Part shown: positions 1 through 7,871 of the stretch, piece after piece
How the letters are laid out: each line of letters opens with the position of its first letter
How positions within the stretch are numbered: position 1 is the stretch's first letter
IMG/VR virus record: IMGVR_UViG_3300022745_000547
Location: 1 to 32,927 of that record
DNA length: 32,927 bases
Source: a virus
Reading direction: 5' to 3' (one strand)
Notes under the pieces: model-generated
What the model saw: the letters and a program-made list of their open reading frames with translations, nothing else
What the model was told of the DNA's origin: nothing
The model's database searches: none
Translations under genes and position numbers: made by a program

Positions 1-126
1 CGCGACCCTGCGAGGGTTTTCGCAAACTCTTGAAAAACCTCCGAAACTTACGCGCAATTGGTCTGACCAAACCGCGACGCGTCGCGTCGGGACGCGGATG
101 TCATAGCAACTTCCGGTCTGACCACT
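1..126. other. Non-coding left edge with short palindromes
   Basis: No gene is supported here. It holds TTGGTC-T-GACCAA at 58-70 and a second copy of its core GGTCTGACC at 115-123. Between them is a perfect 14-bp palindrome, CGCGACGCGTCGCG, at 73-86. It lies downstream of the minus-strand gene at 127-783. The repeats could be protein-binding sites or part of a packaging or termination region; no function can be assigned. Confidence 0.4.
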
Positions 127-783
127 TCACCCGGCGCTGAACAACCGCGACGCGGTCTCGAGCGTATCGAGCACCGCGTTCGCGAGCTCGACGGTTCGAC
201 TCAGCGCACTCGCAGCTGCCTGGTTCGGCGCCTTTTGGATCATCTTCTGCTGCGCCTTCACGCGCGCGCTCACGATATCCGAACTCGCCATGAGTTTCCC
301 CATGTCGGCAAACTCCGGGACGAGCTCGAGCAGCTTGCCCCAGATGCGCTCGACCATCCGCGCGTCACCGCTGAGTCGGTTCGCCGCGACGTTGATCCGA
401 AACGCGTCCTTCGTCGCGCCGACTGCGATGCTCTCGCCGAATCGTCCCGAGTCGTTGAACAACTTGTCGCTCTGCCCCGGCAACCTCGCGCCCATCTTGC
501 CGCCCGCGTAGCGTTTCATCGCCCACGGCTTCCCCGCGGCGAACGCCCGCCGCGCAACCTCACGCGCCTTGATCGTCGCCTCGCTCGCGGTCGCGGAGAT
601 GCCCTTGACGCGCTCCTTGAGGTGAAACGCAATGGCCTGCGCGACTGGAGCTCCGAGCGCCTTGGGGTCAAGGTTCACGACGAGCGGCTCGGCTTTGATC
701 GCGATGGTAAAGCGGCTCTTGCCTTTGGCGTTCGTCCGCTGCTCGAGTCCGCCGCCGAGGATGATGACGTTCTCGCTGGCCAT
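127..783 (-). CDS. Possible phage neck/minor tail protein, minus strand
   Basis: Predicted 218 aa. I do not recognise it firmly. The middle reads KLFNDSGRFGESIAV followed by FRINVAANRL (about residues 105-137), which resembles the 'DSGRL..SI' core of HK97-gp10/virion-morphogenesis proteins; that is an inference. The C-terminal third is helical and Ala-rich. It is the only virion-like gene here on the minus strand and is transcribed away from the terminase block. The ATG at 783 has no Shine-Dalgarno. A copy of the conserved late-promoter-like element (811-826, minus strand) begins 43 bases upstream of it, supporting both the strand and the start. Confidence 0.6.
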   Translation of the reverse strand: MASENVIILGGGLEQRTNAKGKSRFTIAIKAEPLVVNLDPKALGAPVAQAIAFHLKERVKGISATASEATIKAREVARRAFAAGKPWAMKRYAGGKMGARLPGQSDKLFNDSGRFGESIAVGATKDAFRINVAANRLSGDARMVERIWGKLLELVPEFADMGKLMASSDIVSARVKAQQKMIQKAPNQAAASALSRTVELANAVLDTLETASRLFSAG

Positions 784-810
784 GGCTGAGCGTCAGACGC
801 ACAACCGTCG

Positions 811-826
811 AGTAGAGACCGTTACG
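811..826 (-). promoter_or_regulatory. Conserved late element, minus-strand copy
   Basis: On the minus strand it reads CGTAACGGTCTCTACT, matching the CCTAAYCRTCTC-like element found before several + strand genes. It starts 43 bases before the ATG at 783. With the + strand copy at 828-843 it forms a divergent pair only 1 base apart. Confidence 0.5.
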
Positions 827-827
827 C

Positions 828-843
828 CCTAATCATCTCGCCT
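828..843 (+). promoter_or_regulatory. Conserved late element upstream of gene at 872
   Basis: CCTAATCATCTCGCCT. Starts 44 bases before the GTG at 872, in a gap with no Shine-Dalgarno. Nearly identical to the copy at 4935-4950. Confidence 0.5.
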
Positions 844-871
844 CGCTCGCGACGTTCAGATCGTGTCCTCA

Positions 872-1210
872 GTGGCAACCCGACATTGCGACACGCACGA
901 CGTCGACTATCCGCGCGTGGGCCAGTGCCCGCGGTGTCGTGTGGATGCTGCCGCCGTGCGAGGCAACGAGAGCCCCAAGGCCGACACATCCGTCGCTCGC
1001 GTCCGTGCCGCTGAGTACCGCGCGAATCAGTTCGAGTGCTGGGGGCAGTCAATGGCCAGCAAGATTGACGATCCACAGGTCGCCGTGAAGTGGTCCGCCG
1101 AGGCCGGCAAGTGGGCGGGTCGCGCCGACCTGATCGAACTGAAGCTGCTCGAGATCGAGCACGAGCAGTGGGTCTTCGAGCAGGACCAAAAGCGCCGGGG
1201 CGGCAGTTGA
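872..1210 (+). CDS. Small zinc-ribbon protein before the terminase
   Basis: Predicted 112 aa from GTG 872, or 115 aa from the in-frame GTG at 863. I prefer 872 because the upstream element then has the same spacing (44) as in its sister sites. The N-terminus carries CDTH followed by CPRC about 14 residues later, a plausible Cys3His zinc site. The C-terminal half (from about residue 50) is helical and charged. Its place directly before the large terminase is where a small terminase is usually found, but no DNA-binding helix-turn-helix is evident, so that role is only a possibility. Its TGA overlaps the TTG start of the terminase. Confidence 0.6.
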   Translation: MATRHCDTHDVDYPRVGQCPRCRVDAAAVRGNESPKADTSVARVRAAEYRANQFECWGQSMASKIDDPQVAVKWSAEAGKWAGRADLIELKLLEIEHEQWVFEQDQKRRGGS

Positions 1211-2973
1211 TTGCTCGGCTTCTCGTCGTCGCGGCGGTCGTCCTCGTGATCTCGAACACGGCATACCGGCGCAAGCAGATCCTCCGCGCCGTCGAGGCCG
1301 ACAACGAGCAGACGACTCGTTACGTCGACACGGGCGTTACGCTGCACGTAGTTCGCGCCGACCCCAAGGGGCGCGTTCTCATCGAGGGCCTGCGCCCGAT
1401 GGTCATCGTCCGCACGCACGAGCTCGGCGGCATCATCGACACGAAGGCGACCCCACCGCGATTCACAGGCGCACCGTCGACTTCTCCGCAGGTCTGGTAC
1501 TGCTCGGAGGACCAAGAGCCGCTCATCCTCCATGGCGACGAGATGCCCATCGGCCAGCTCGCGCTCGGCGGTATGGGCGCCGGCAAGACCACCGCAGGCG
1601 TGATGTGGCTCTACGTCCGCTGGCTTGAGGAGATGATCGACCGTGCTGACGCAGCCGATTCGGCTCGCGCCGTTGCGGCTCAGCGCGGAGACCGCGCAGT
1701 CATCCCGCCCGCGCAGGAGGGCGGGATTACGGCGCCAACCGAGACGCGCCTGTCCGTCGTTACCAACGAGATCTTGGCGAAGTGGCCCACGGAGTGGCGC
1801 CGCTACAACACGGAGACAAAGGTCATCACGATGTGCGACGGATTCCGCATTCGCGGGGTTTCGACGCATCGACAGTCCGCATCGCAGGGCTCACGACTCC
1901 AAGGTTTTTCGTGGACGTTCTGGCTCGGCGACGAGCTACAAGATCAATGCCCCGAGTTCACCGACATTCAGGCCCGGCTCCGCGCCAAGCGAAACGGCAA
2001 GGCCAAACGCCTCGCGACCGCGACCGCCAAGGACGCGACGGAGTGGCGCGACCTCAAGGGCGCGATCGAGAAGTCGAGCAAGTGGACCACGAAAACGCTC
2101 ATGGGTCCGCGCTCGCCGTTCGTCGACCCCGAGCACTGGAACACGATGAAGCAAACGATGTCGCTGCGGGACTACCAGCGATACGTCGAGGCCGTCGATA
2201 TGCCGCCCGAGCTCGCCGTGTATTACGGTTGGCTCCGCTCGCGAAACCTTGTCAACCGCCCGCAGATCGCCCGCGACGTCACGCACGCGGTCCTGGCTGG
2301 ATACCAGTCCTATCTCCACCCTCGCCGGTCGTTCGGCCTGCTGCTCGGCCACGACCCCGGCGTCATCTACAACACGACCGAGGTCCTCTCGCTGGTGATG
2401 TTCGGCGACGTCCCGACCTGGATAGTCGTCGGAGAACTGCAAACCAAGCAGACGACCGCACACGACCACGTGGCGCAGCTCAAGGCGTACCTGCGCGAGC
2501 ACTTCTACGTCGACCACCCGACGATCGGCGGCCCGCTCGCGATGGCCTTCATTGACCCGCACGGCAAGGGTCAGGGCCAGACCGATTACCAGTCCGTCTA
2601 CATGGCATTCCAGCGCGGCGGCATCGACGCGTTTTCACCGGCCGCACAGACCGGCCGCATCAAGCGCACCGCGCGCGTCGAGATGATGAACCGCCTCTTG
2701 TCGGGCACCGCGGCGCAGGCGGGCGTCCCTCGTCTCGTCGTAGCGCAAGACGACTACGGCAAGCCCGTCGCGCCTCGCCTCGTGGAGTCGTTCGAGGCGC
2801 TGCGTAAAAGACCCGGCGACGACGACCCCGAGGGTAGTCAGACCAAGAACGAGGACGACCAGACGCACGCCCCTGTGGCCACGGCCTACGCGCTGTGGAT
2901 GTTCGAGCAGGAGGCGTTGACTCAGCAGACGATCGACACGGCGCTCCGGGCCGTGAAAGGCAGACCGACATGA
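1207..2973 (+). CDS. terL: Terminase large subunit
   Basis: ATPase-nuclease motor that packages DNA through the portal. From TTG 1207 it is 588 aa. Walker A is GGMGAGKT (residues 121-128) and Walker B is FWLGDE (238-243). The nuclease half shows acidic residues in GHDPG (D383), FIDPHGKG (D450) and EDDQTH (about 549-554), in the order expected for the RNase H-like fold. I chose TTG 1207 because it overlaps the upstream TGA (TTGA), the same junction style as most genes here; the frame stays open back to 1090, but that stretch is antisense-like and overlaps the previous gene. Oddly, the chosen start gives a hydrophobic N-terminus (LLVVAAVVLVIS), so a later start (GTG 1246, ATG 1399) is possible. 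Confidence 0.93.
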   Translation: MIARLLVVAAVVLVISNTAYRRKQILRAVEADNEQTTRYVDTGVTLHVVRADPKGRVLIEGLRPMVIVRTHELGGIIDTKATPPRFTGAPSTSPQVWYCSEDQEPLILHGDEMPIGQLALGGMGAGKTTAGVMWLYVRWLEEMIDRADAADSARAVAAQRGDRAVIPPAQEGGITAPTETRLSVVTNEILAKWPTEWRRYNTETKVITMCDGFRIRGVSTHRQSASQGSRLQGFSWTFWLGDELQDQCPEFTDIQARLRAKRNGKAKRLATATAKDATEWRDLKGAIEKSSKWTTKTLMGPRSPFVDPEHWNTMKQTMSLRDYQRYVEAVDMPPELAVYYGWLRSRNLVNRPQIARDVTHAVLAGYQSYLHPRRSFGLLLGHDPGVIYNTTEVLSLVMFGDVPTWIVVGELQTKQTTAHDHVAQLKAYLREHFYVDHPTIGGPLAMAFIDPHGKGQGQTDYQSVYMAFQRGGIDAFSPAAQTGRIKRTARVEMMNRLLSGTAAQAGVPRLVVAQDDYGKPVAPRLVESFEALRKRPGDDDPEGSQTKNEDDQTHAPVATAYALWMFEQEALTQQTIDTALRAVKGRPT

Positions 2974-4511
2974 CGGCACTGACGACGCTCTATCGAATGG
3001 ACCACGAGGCGCTCGTAGCGTGGCTGTTCAAGTCGCACGGGCTCATCCAGGGCACGGAGTTTCAGAACCCTCACCGCATCCGTCGGCAGGCCATTCGCGA
3101 TCGGCTCGACCTGTACCGCGACAACGCGGAGCGCGCGGTCCACTCGGTGATCGATCGCATCTACACGACCCCGCAGATGTGCGACACGCTCAAGCCGTAC
3201 GTCGCGGTTGCGCTCGAGCAGAACGTCTCGCGCCGCATCGTGAACGAGGTGGCGAGCCTGTACGACCGCCCAGCCCTGCGCATCCTCGCCGACCGCGACG
3301 CCGAGTTCCACGCCGAGGAAAAGCGCGTCTCGCTGCACTTCGTTCACCAGGAGGCGCACCGCCTGACCAACCTCTGCAACGAGGTTCTGATCTGGCAGTT
3401 CAAGGGTGTCGACGATAAGAACGCGCTACGTATCATCACGCCAGATGCGTTCGATGCGATTCCCGATCCGCGCAACCGGCTCGTCCCGGCTGGCTATCTA
3501 TTCGACGCCGTGCCGCACGATGGGTGGATGGCGGACCAGGCCAAGTCGCTTCCGAACTTCGAGCTGTGGGACGACGAGTTCCGCTATCTGATCAACGCGT
3601 ACGGCAAGATCGTCGACGAGAACGGAAGGCCCGGTCAGCCCATGCCGCACGGCCTCGGGCGTATCCCGGGCGTTCTGTTCCACCGTCGCGAGCCGACGAC
3701 GTGCATCCTGGACGCCTCGTACGGCGAGGATATCAAGAGCGCGCACCTGGGCGTGGCGCTACTGAACGTGATGATCATGCGCCTGTCCAAGAGCCAGGGC
3801 GAGAATCAGCCCGTGCTCCAGGGCAACCTGGCATTTCTCGCGAGCGGGCAGGTTATGGACGGCGAGCGTCCCCTGCTGCTGCCGCCCGAGGTCGTCGCGT
3901 CGATGCTGTCGATGAAGACCGATCCGGACCACTACCTCGCGGTCAAGAAAGACAAGATCGCTTCGGTCGGCGCGTCGTACGGCCTCGACTACCAGATGTT
4001 CATGCAGGACCTCGGCAGCGAGTCGGGCAGCGGCAAGTCGTATCAGGTCCGTCGCGAGAAGCTCACCGAACTCCGCACCGAACAGCGGATGCGCGCCGCA
4101 GCGCACGAGGCGCTCGTGGTCGAGCTGATGGGCTTCTCTCCAGATGGGATGCGCATCGACTTCTCGGAGCAGGCCATCCCGCAGGACGCGGCCGAGGAAG
4201 TCTCGCTGCTCGACGAGAAGATGCGCAAGGGGCTCGACAGCCCGGTCGCATACCTCATGCGCAAGGACCCCGACCTCGATCGTGAGCGCGCGGTGATGCT
4301 GCTCAAGTCAAATCTGGCGGACTTCGCTGCGCTGGTGCAGTGGGTGCGGGCGCTCAATGTCCCGAGCGGTGGCGACGGCGGAGATCCGGGTCAGTCACCG
4401 CAGCAGAACGGCGCCGACAACGCGCCCAAGAGCACACCGCACGACCCTGGCGGAGACACGCAGGCAACATCACTGCGCAACATCGCGAAGGAGATCCTGA
4501 ATGCCGATTAA
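2970..4511 (+). CDS. Portal protein
   Basis: Predicted 513 aa dodecameric portal, the DNA channel at the head vertex and the terminase docking site. Order (directly after TerL, ATGA overlap), length and content fit an SPP1-gp6/HK97-like portal. There is a helical N-terminus, a central beta-rich wing region with FDAIPDPRN and FELWDDEFRY, a GRIPGVLFHRRE stretch, and a helical C-terminal barrel with SGSGKSYQVRREK and LRTEQRM. The tail is a low-complexity Gly/Gln/Pro segment. ATG 2970 was chosen over an upstream in-frame start at 2895 because the extra residues are shadow translation of terL. Confidence 0.9.
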   Translation: MTALTTLYRMDHEALVAWLFKSHGLIQGTEFQNPHRIRRQAIRDRLDLYRDNAERAVHSVIDRIYTTPQMCDTLKPYVAVALEQNVSRRIVNEVASLYDRPALRILADRDAEFHAEEKRVSLHFVHQEAHRLTNLCNEVLIWQFKGVDDKNALRIITPDAFDAIPDPRNRLVPAGYLFDAVPHDGWMADQAKSLPNFELWDDEFRYLINAYGKIVDENGRPGQPMPHGLGRIPGVLFHRREPTTCILDASYGEDIKSAHLGVALLNVMIMRLSKSQGENQPVLQGNLAFLASGQVMDGERPLLLPPEVVASMLSMKTDPDHYLAVKKDKIASVGASYGLDYQMFMQDLGSESGSGKSYQVRREKLTELRTEQRMRAAAHEALVVELMGFSPDGMRIDFSEQAIPQDAAEEVSLLDEKMRKGLDSPVAYLMRKDPDLDRERAVMLLKSNLADFAALVQWVRALNVPSGGDGGDPGQSPQQNGADNAPKSTPHDPGGDTQATSLRNIAKEILNAD

Positions 4512-4812
4512 CGATTCACAGCGTGCGCTGCTTGAAGCGGAGGCAAAGAAACGCGGTATCGACCCAGTTGCGCTGATTCGCGAAGCTGAGGCGCTCACCG
4601 CCGGCAGTCCGATATCGAAGGATGCCCCGAAGGCACCCGGCGCATCGGCGAAGGGTGAGAAGCCAAACCTGTACATGTATCACCTTCCATTCGTCACGGT
4701 GAACGAAGTCCGCACGATCTGGCTCGATCTCGAGCCGGTCGACGGTGGCGACGAATATGCTGGTGTGTGGGCAGCGAAGCAGTCGGGTCCTCCGAGCGGA
4801 AGCCAGCCGTGA
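4501..4812 (+). CDS. Small hypothetical protein after portal
   Basis: Predicted 103 aa. It starts at ATG 4501, preceded by a clear AAGGAG with proper spacing and overlapping the portal end by 11 bases. The N-terminal 35 residues form an amphipathic helix (LLEAEAKKRGIDPVALIREA). A short linker follows, and the second half (LYMYHLPFVTVNEVRTIWLDL) looks like beta strands. No family recognised. The position suggests a head-completion or portal-associated role; that is inference only. Confidence 0.7.
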   Translation: MPINDSQRALLEAEAKKRGIDPVALIREAEALTAGSPISKDAPKAPGASAKGEKPNLYMYHLPFVTVNEVRTIWLDLEPVDGGDEYAGVWAAKQSGPPSGSQP

Positions 4813-4964
4813 AATACCTCGACAAGAAGTTCTCCTCGCCCGCGAACAGCAAGCAGTTCGTAGACAACTGGGATGCGATCTTCGGCGAGAAGGAGAAGCC
4901 GAAAGACCCGCCATCAGAGGACCCGCCAGAACCGCCTAACCATCTCGCCGTGAGCGAGAACTGA
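4809..4964 (+). CDS. Short Pro-rich head-region protein
   Basis: Predicted 51 aa from GTG 4809, which overlaps the preceding TGA (GTGA). An in-frame GTG at 4767 would give 65 aa but lies inside the previous gene. The N-terminal half is charged and helical (KYLDKKFSSPANSKQF). The rest is an acidic, Pro-rich tail (KPKDPPSEDPPEPP). No function recognised. Its last codons carry the conserved CCTAACCATCTC element that precedes the next gene. Confidence 0.55.
   Translation: MKYLDKKFSSPANSKQFVDNWDAIFGEKEKPKDPPSEDPPEPPNHLAVSEN
4935..4950 (+). promoter_or_regulatory. Conserved late element inside a coding end
   Basis: CCTAACCATCTCGCCG, lying in the last codons of the 51-aa gene. It starts 45 bases before the ATG at 4980. 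Matches the 828 copy at 14 of 16 positions. Confidence 0.5.
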
Positions 4965-4979
4965 CGCACGGTTGCCCGG

Positions 4980-5318
4980 ATGGATCTGCTGCCCAACAGC
5001 GTCCCGCGCGAGACGCGCAACATCGTCATGCGCGGCGGTGAGCCATGGGTCCCGATCTACTGCGCCAACTGCGGCTGCGACGGCGGATGGGTTCCCGAGG
5101 CGGCCAAGGACTTCGCCTTCTACCTCTGCGTTCCATGCGCGGAGTCATGGGCGCCGCTCGCCGGGACGATGATGGTCCCGGACGAAGTGTTTTGGCAGAA
5201 GGTCAAAGACGCACAGCTCGAAGAGTACGGACGTGAACTGATGGCCCACGAGGTCGTCGAGGAACTCAAGAACGGCGATTCGATGCTGTCGAAGCTCGCC
5301 AATGAACGGAGACAGTGA
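4980..5318 (+). CDS. Zinc-ribbon protein of the head region
   Basis: Predicted 112 aa. It contains two CxxC knuckles, CANC (about residues 28-31) and CVPC (about 51-54), separated by some 20 residues including a GWVPEAAKDFAFYL segment. This is a typical four-Cys zinc ribbon. The C-terminal half is helical (VFWQKVKDAQLEEYGREL). No Shine-Dalgarno precedes the ATG; the conserved element lies 45 bases upstream. Small zinc-ribbon proteins of this kind occur beside head genes in many phages but their role is unknown. Specific function not assignable. Confidence 0.65.
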   Translation: MDLLPNSVPRETRNIVMRGGEPWVPIYCANCGCDGGWVPEAAKDFAFYLCVPCAESWAPLAGTMMVPDEVFWQKVKDAQLEEYGRELMAHEVVEELKNGDSMLSKLANERRQ

Positions 5319-5320
5319 AT

Positions 5321-5794
5321 ATGCCGATGGTCTACAGCATCTCTCTTGGAACGGCCGGCAACTCGGCGACGAACGGATCGGCCAACACCGAGTCCAACAC
5401 ATGCTTTATGAGCCCCGCGAGCAACCGGTCGTGCGGACTTCAGTCGTTTTACGTGATCGGCAAGGGCGCGGGTCTTACCGCGATCAGCGGCATCGCTTTC
5501 CGCCTGGTTCGCTTCACCACGGCCAGCACCGCCGGAACCACGGTCACCCCGTCTCCCAAGGACTCGGGCATGCAGGCCGCGAAGTCCACGGTCAAGAGCG
5601 CCGGTACCACGTCTGTCACGGGTCGCACCAACCGCCTCGTGTTCGGTTGCGGCGCGGCGGGCCCCGGCGGTTGGGTCGCGCCGAACCCGGATAGCGTCGA
5701 GGTCGTCGACACGACCACGCACAGTCAGGACATCCTGAACGTGTCCGGCACGATCAGCCTGAACTACGAATGGTCTGGCGAGATTTGCGAGTGA
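5321..5794 (+). CDS. Beta-rich virion protein, family copy 1
   Basis: Predicted 157 aa, rich in Ser, Thr, Gly and Asn. ATG 5321 has GGAG 9 bases upstream; an in-frame GTG at 5315 is less well placed. It has the layout of the genes at 6073 and 9507: a repeated Thr-rich strand (FTTASTAGTTVTPSPKDSG), a middle with few charges, and a final strand ending EWSGE, comparable with EWDEV and RWHEV in the other two. This suggests a shared fold, perhaps a capsid decoration or fibre protein. Homology is inferred from motif layout, not from an alignment. Confidence 0.6.
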   Translation: MPMVYSISLGTAGNSATNGSANTESNTCFMSPASNRSCGLQSFYVIGKGAGLTAISGIAFRLVRFTTASTAGTTVTPSPKDSGMQAAKSTVKSAGTTSVTGRTNRLVFGCGAAGPGGWVAPNPDSVEVVDTTTHSQDILNVSGTISLNYEWSGEICE

Positions 5795-5797
5795 TCG

Positions 5798-6064
5798 ATG
5801 AGCGAAGCTAAGCCATCGGACACGACCACGACGCTCAACGCCGGATCCGGCGGCGACGTGATGGACGAGTCGTCCGTCTATCAGTCAGACGGCGTCACGA
5901 TTGCTAAGCGCCCGCGCGTCGTGCTCGGTGACGATGACGGAAATCTGCTCGGCGGCGGCGGGTTGCCGCTCAAGACCGCCGACAACGAAATCGCTGAAGC
6001 GCTCACACAGATCGCGGACGACATCCACGCCATCCGCTTTCTTCTCGAATCTGCGCTCACCTAG
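5798..6064 (+). CDS. Small acidic hypothetical protein
   Basis: Predicted 88 aa. It starts 4 bases after the previous stop. The first half is a low-complexity Ser/Thr/Asp-rich segment. A VVLGDDDGNLLGGGGLPL stretch follows, and the C-terminus is a helix (NEIAEALTQIADDIHAIRF) able to form a coiled coil. It sits between two members of the beta-rich virion family, so it is probably a minor virion component or an assembly partner of the next protein. Function not known. Confidence 0.6.
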   Translation: MSEAKPSDTTTTLNAGSGGDVMDESSVYQSDGVTIAKRPRVVLGDDDGNLLGGGGLPLKTADNEIAEALTQIADDIHAIRFLLESALT

Positions 6065-6072
6065 GAGACTCC

Positions 6073-6732
6073 ATGCTGCTCAAAATTGCTGGTCGCGTTC
6101 GAGGAATGTTTGCGGGTGACTATCCAGAGAACCGCGAGGACGAACAGCTCATCATCAACACGCGCGGCGATCTTGCCGTCGCGCAGTCGCTGCCCGCGCT
6201 CACCGAGCTCGTGCGACTCGGCGACTCGTGGGGCATCATCAGCGCCGCGACCGCCGCGCTTACCGCTGTCCCGACCACGACGGCAGGACACTCGCTGTAC
6301 AACAACGAGCCGAGCAACGGTAAGGTATACGCGATCGACTCGTTCGGCTGCGTTGAGATCGTGACGGACGCGACGCAGCAAAACTCACTGGCACTGTTCG
6401 CGATGAACGGCACGATCGGCTCCGTGGCCGCGCCAACCGATGCGGGTCTTACTCGATCGAGCATGGTCGGAAAGTCGTACGGCGGTCGCGCTCGTACGGT
6501 CGCAGGCGGAACCGTCGTCGACAACGGCTGGCAGCCGCACGGTCCGAGCGCACCCGGAGCAACGGCATTTGCCGGTGCGGTCTGGCGTGTACATGAGGCC
6601 AACGTCAACGGCCTGTATCTGGTGCAGCCCGGCGGTCAGTTCAGTATCGCAGCGGCCAAGAGCGTCGCGACTGCCTCGCAGATTCGTTACTTCATCCGCT
6701 GGCATGAAGTGCAGCTGAAGTACAAGACCTAA
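6073..6732 (+). CDS. Beta-rich virion protein, family copy 2
   Basis: Predicted 219 aa with a good Shine-Dalgarno (TAGGAG) before ATG 6073. A leader of about 55 residues precedes a domain starting PTTTAGHSLYNNEP, very like the TTTAGHLFSFRNP segment of the gene at 9507. Both domains then run through alternating strands and end in a short charged strand (RWHEVQLKYK here). The family resemblance is seen directly in these segments. Function inferred: a head decoration or vertex/fibre protein. The leader is unique to this copy. Confidence 0.65.
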   Translation: MLLKIAGRVRGMFAGDYPENREDEQLIINTRGDLAVAQSLPALTELVRLGDSWGIISAATAALTAVPTTTAGHSLYNNEPSNGKVYAIDSFGCVEIVTDATQQNSLALFAMNGTIGSVAAPTDAGLTRSSMVGKSYGGRARTVAGGTVVDNGWQPHGPSAPGATAFAGAVWRVHEANVNGLYLVQPGGQFSIAAAKSVATASQIRYFIRWHEVQLKYKT

Positions 6733-6745
6733 CCCGCGGTAGGTC

Positions 6746-7771
6746 ATGCCGCTGATTCAGTGGCTCCTCAATCTCGACGCGCGGCCTCTTAATGAGAATG
6801 ACGAGGCCGCGCTCGAGTCGACCGTGCTGGGTCCAGCACGGTGGGGGGCTGCTGCGATCAGCGCAACGGCGGCGCTTGCTGCGTCGCTGCTCGTCACGGA
6901 CCGCGAGGACTTTCCAGCTCCGCAGCCGCCGTCGGTCGTCGACGAGGACACAGGCTGGCAGACCACGCCGCAATCGGCACAGACCTACGCGCTGTGCCTG
7001 CCGCGGTCTGTTCCGCCCTGTCGGCTCGGCGATGAGGAAATCCCCGCCGGTTCACTCTCAGGTCAACCGGATGAGGACTATTGGCAGACGGTCCCGGCAC
7101 CACAGTTCGGGCCCAACTACGTAGGACGCCCGTTTGCGGACACGGACGATCCGGCCGGCTCGCTGTTCGGCGTACCCGAGGAGTCCGAGTATCGGCCGAG
7201 CTCGCAGCAACAGTCGTGGCTGGCGCGTGCGTTCGTCGCCGATGACGACCTGCCGATCACGGCTGCCGTCACCATTATCGACGAGGACTATTGGGCGCAG
7301 CCCGCATCGTGGCAGCAGGCCCGTTCGCCGCTCGCCGCGTCGGCTGATGACGACTTGCCCGTCACGGCGTCGCTTATCCAGGACGAGGACTTCTGGTCGC
7401 AGCCCGTTCCGTGGGCCCCGCAGACGTTCCGACTTGCACTCACGATAAGCGACGACGACCTGCCGGTGCTCTCGGTTGACGAGAGCGACTGGCGCATCCC
7501 GGCGCCGTGGGCGACGGCCACGCGTGCTGCGTTCCTGCCGACCGATGACGGCGATCTGGTTCAGGTTGCGTCTGGGTCGTTTGTTGCGGATGACGACTCG
7601 TGGCAAGCGCCGCGACCGTGGCCCACACAGCCGGTTGCGATCGTCGCGTTCAATGACGGAGCGTTCGTTCCGCAGCCACCGTCGACGCCGTGGCGCATGC
7701 GACCGGACGACGGCGATGAACGCCTTGAGATCCCAGGTGTGCATTCGCTTCGTCCTCGCGGACGTCGTTGA
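6746..7771 (+). CDS. Asp/Trp-rich tandem-repeat protein
   Basis: Predicted 341 aa and unrecognised. After an N-terminal segment (residues 1-50, ending in an Ala-rich hydrophobic stretch) it is made of about eight imperfect repeats of 25-40 residues. Each pairs an acidic turn such as DDDLP with a motif like DEDYWAQP or DEDFWSQP, then a W or PW. The pattern is strongest at residues 166-245. Two Cys lie near residues 83-91. Its place among head genes suggests a long, flexible virion protein, but membrane association of the N-terminus cannot be excluded. SD-like GGTAGG precedes the ATG. Confidence 0.7.
   Translation: MPLIQWLLNLDARPLNENDEAALESTVLGPARWGAAAISATAALAASLLVTDREDFPAPQPPSVVDEDTGWQTTPQSAQTYALCLPRSVPPCRLGDEEIPAGSLSGQPDEDYWQTVPAPQFGPNYVGRPFADTDDPAGSLFGVPEESEYRPSSQQQSWLARAFVADDDLPITAAVTIIDEDYWAQPASWQQARSPLAASADDDLPVTASLIQDEDFWSQPVPWAPQTFRLALTISDDDLPVLSVDESDWRIPAPWATATRAAFLPTDDGDLVQVASGSFVADDDSWQAPRPWPTQPVAIVAFNDGAFVPQPPSTPWRMRPDDGDERLEIPGVHSLRPRGRR
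6899..7717 (+). repeat. Eight imperfect Asp/Trp protein repeats
   Basis: Coding repeats within the 341-aa gene. Units begin near DREDF, GDEEIP, DTDDP, ADDDLP, SADDDLP, SDDDLP, TDDGDL and FNDGAF. The best-preserved neighbouring units (about residues 166-235) share DDDLPxT followed by DEDxW. Confidence 0.6.
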
Positions 7772-7773
7772 TT

Positions 7774-7789
7774 CCTAACGTTCTCTGCA
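7774..7789 (+). promoter_or_regulatory. Divergent copy of the late element
   Basis: CCTAACGTTCTCTGCA at the start of the 100-base gap before the scaffold gene. It matches the core CCTAAC...TCTC but lies 98 bases from the ATG rather than 42-45, so it is the weakest copy. A hairpin, CGCCG-GCTA-CGGCG, follows at 7847-7860. Confidence 0.3.
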
Positions 7790-7871
7790 TCGTTAGCAGT
7801 CTCCGATTCTCGCTCGCACGGACTGGCCCTCGTATCGGGGCTGCCACGCCGGCTACGGCGAGAAGCGGAAC

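Noticed and set aside
1090-1206. Upstream extension of the terminase
   Set aside because: Overlaps the zinc-ribbon gene in another frame and is Arg/Gly-rich shadow reading.
1027-1869. Minus-strand open frame opposite the terminase
   Set aside because: Arg/Asp-rich shadow translation, and the terminase frame has clear catalytic motifs.
6728-6739. CCTAACCCGCGG before the repeat-protein gene
   Set aside because: Shares only the first half of the late element and is 18 bases from the start instead of 42-45.
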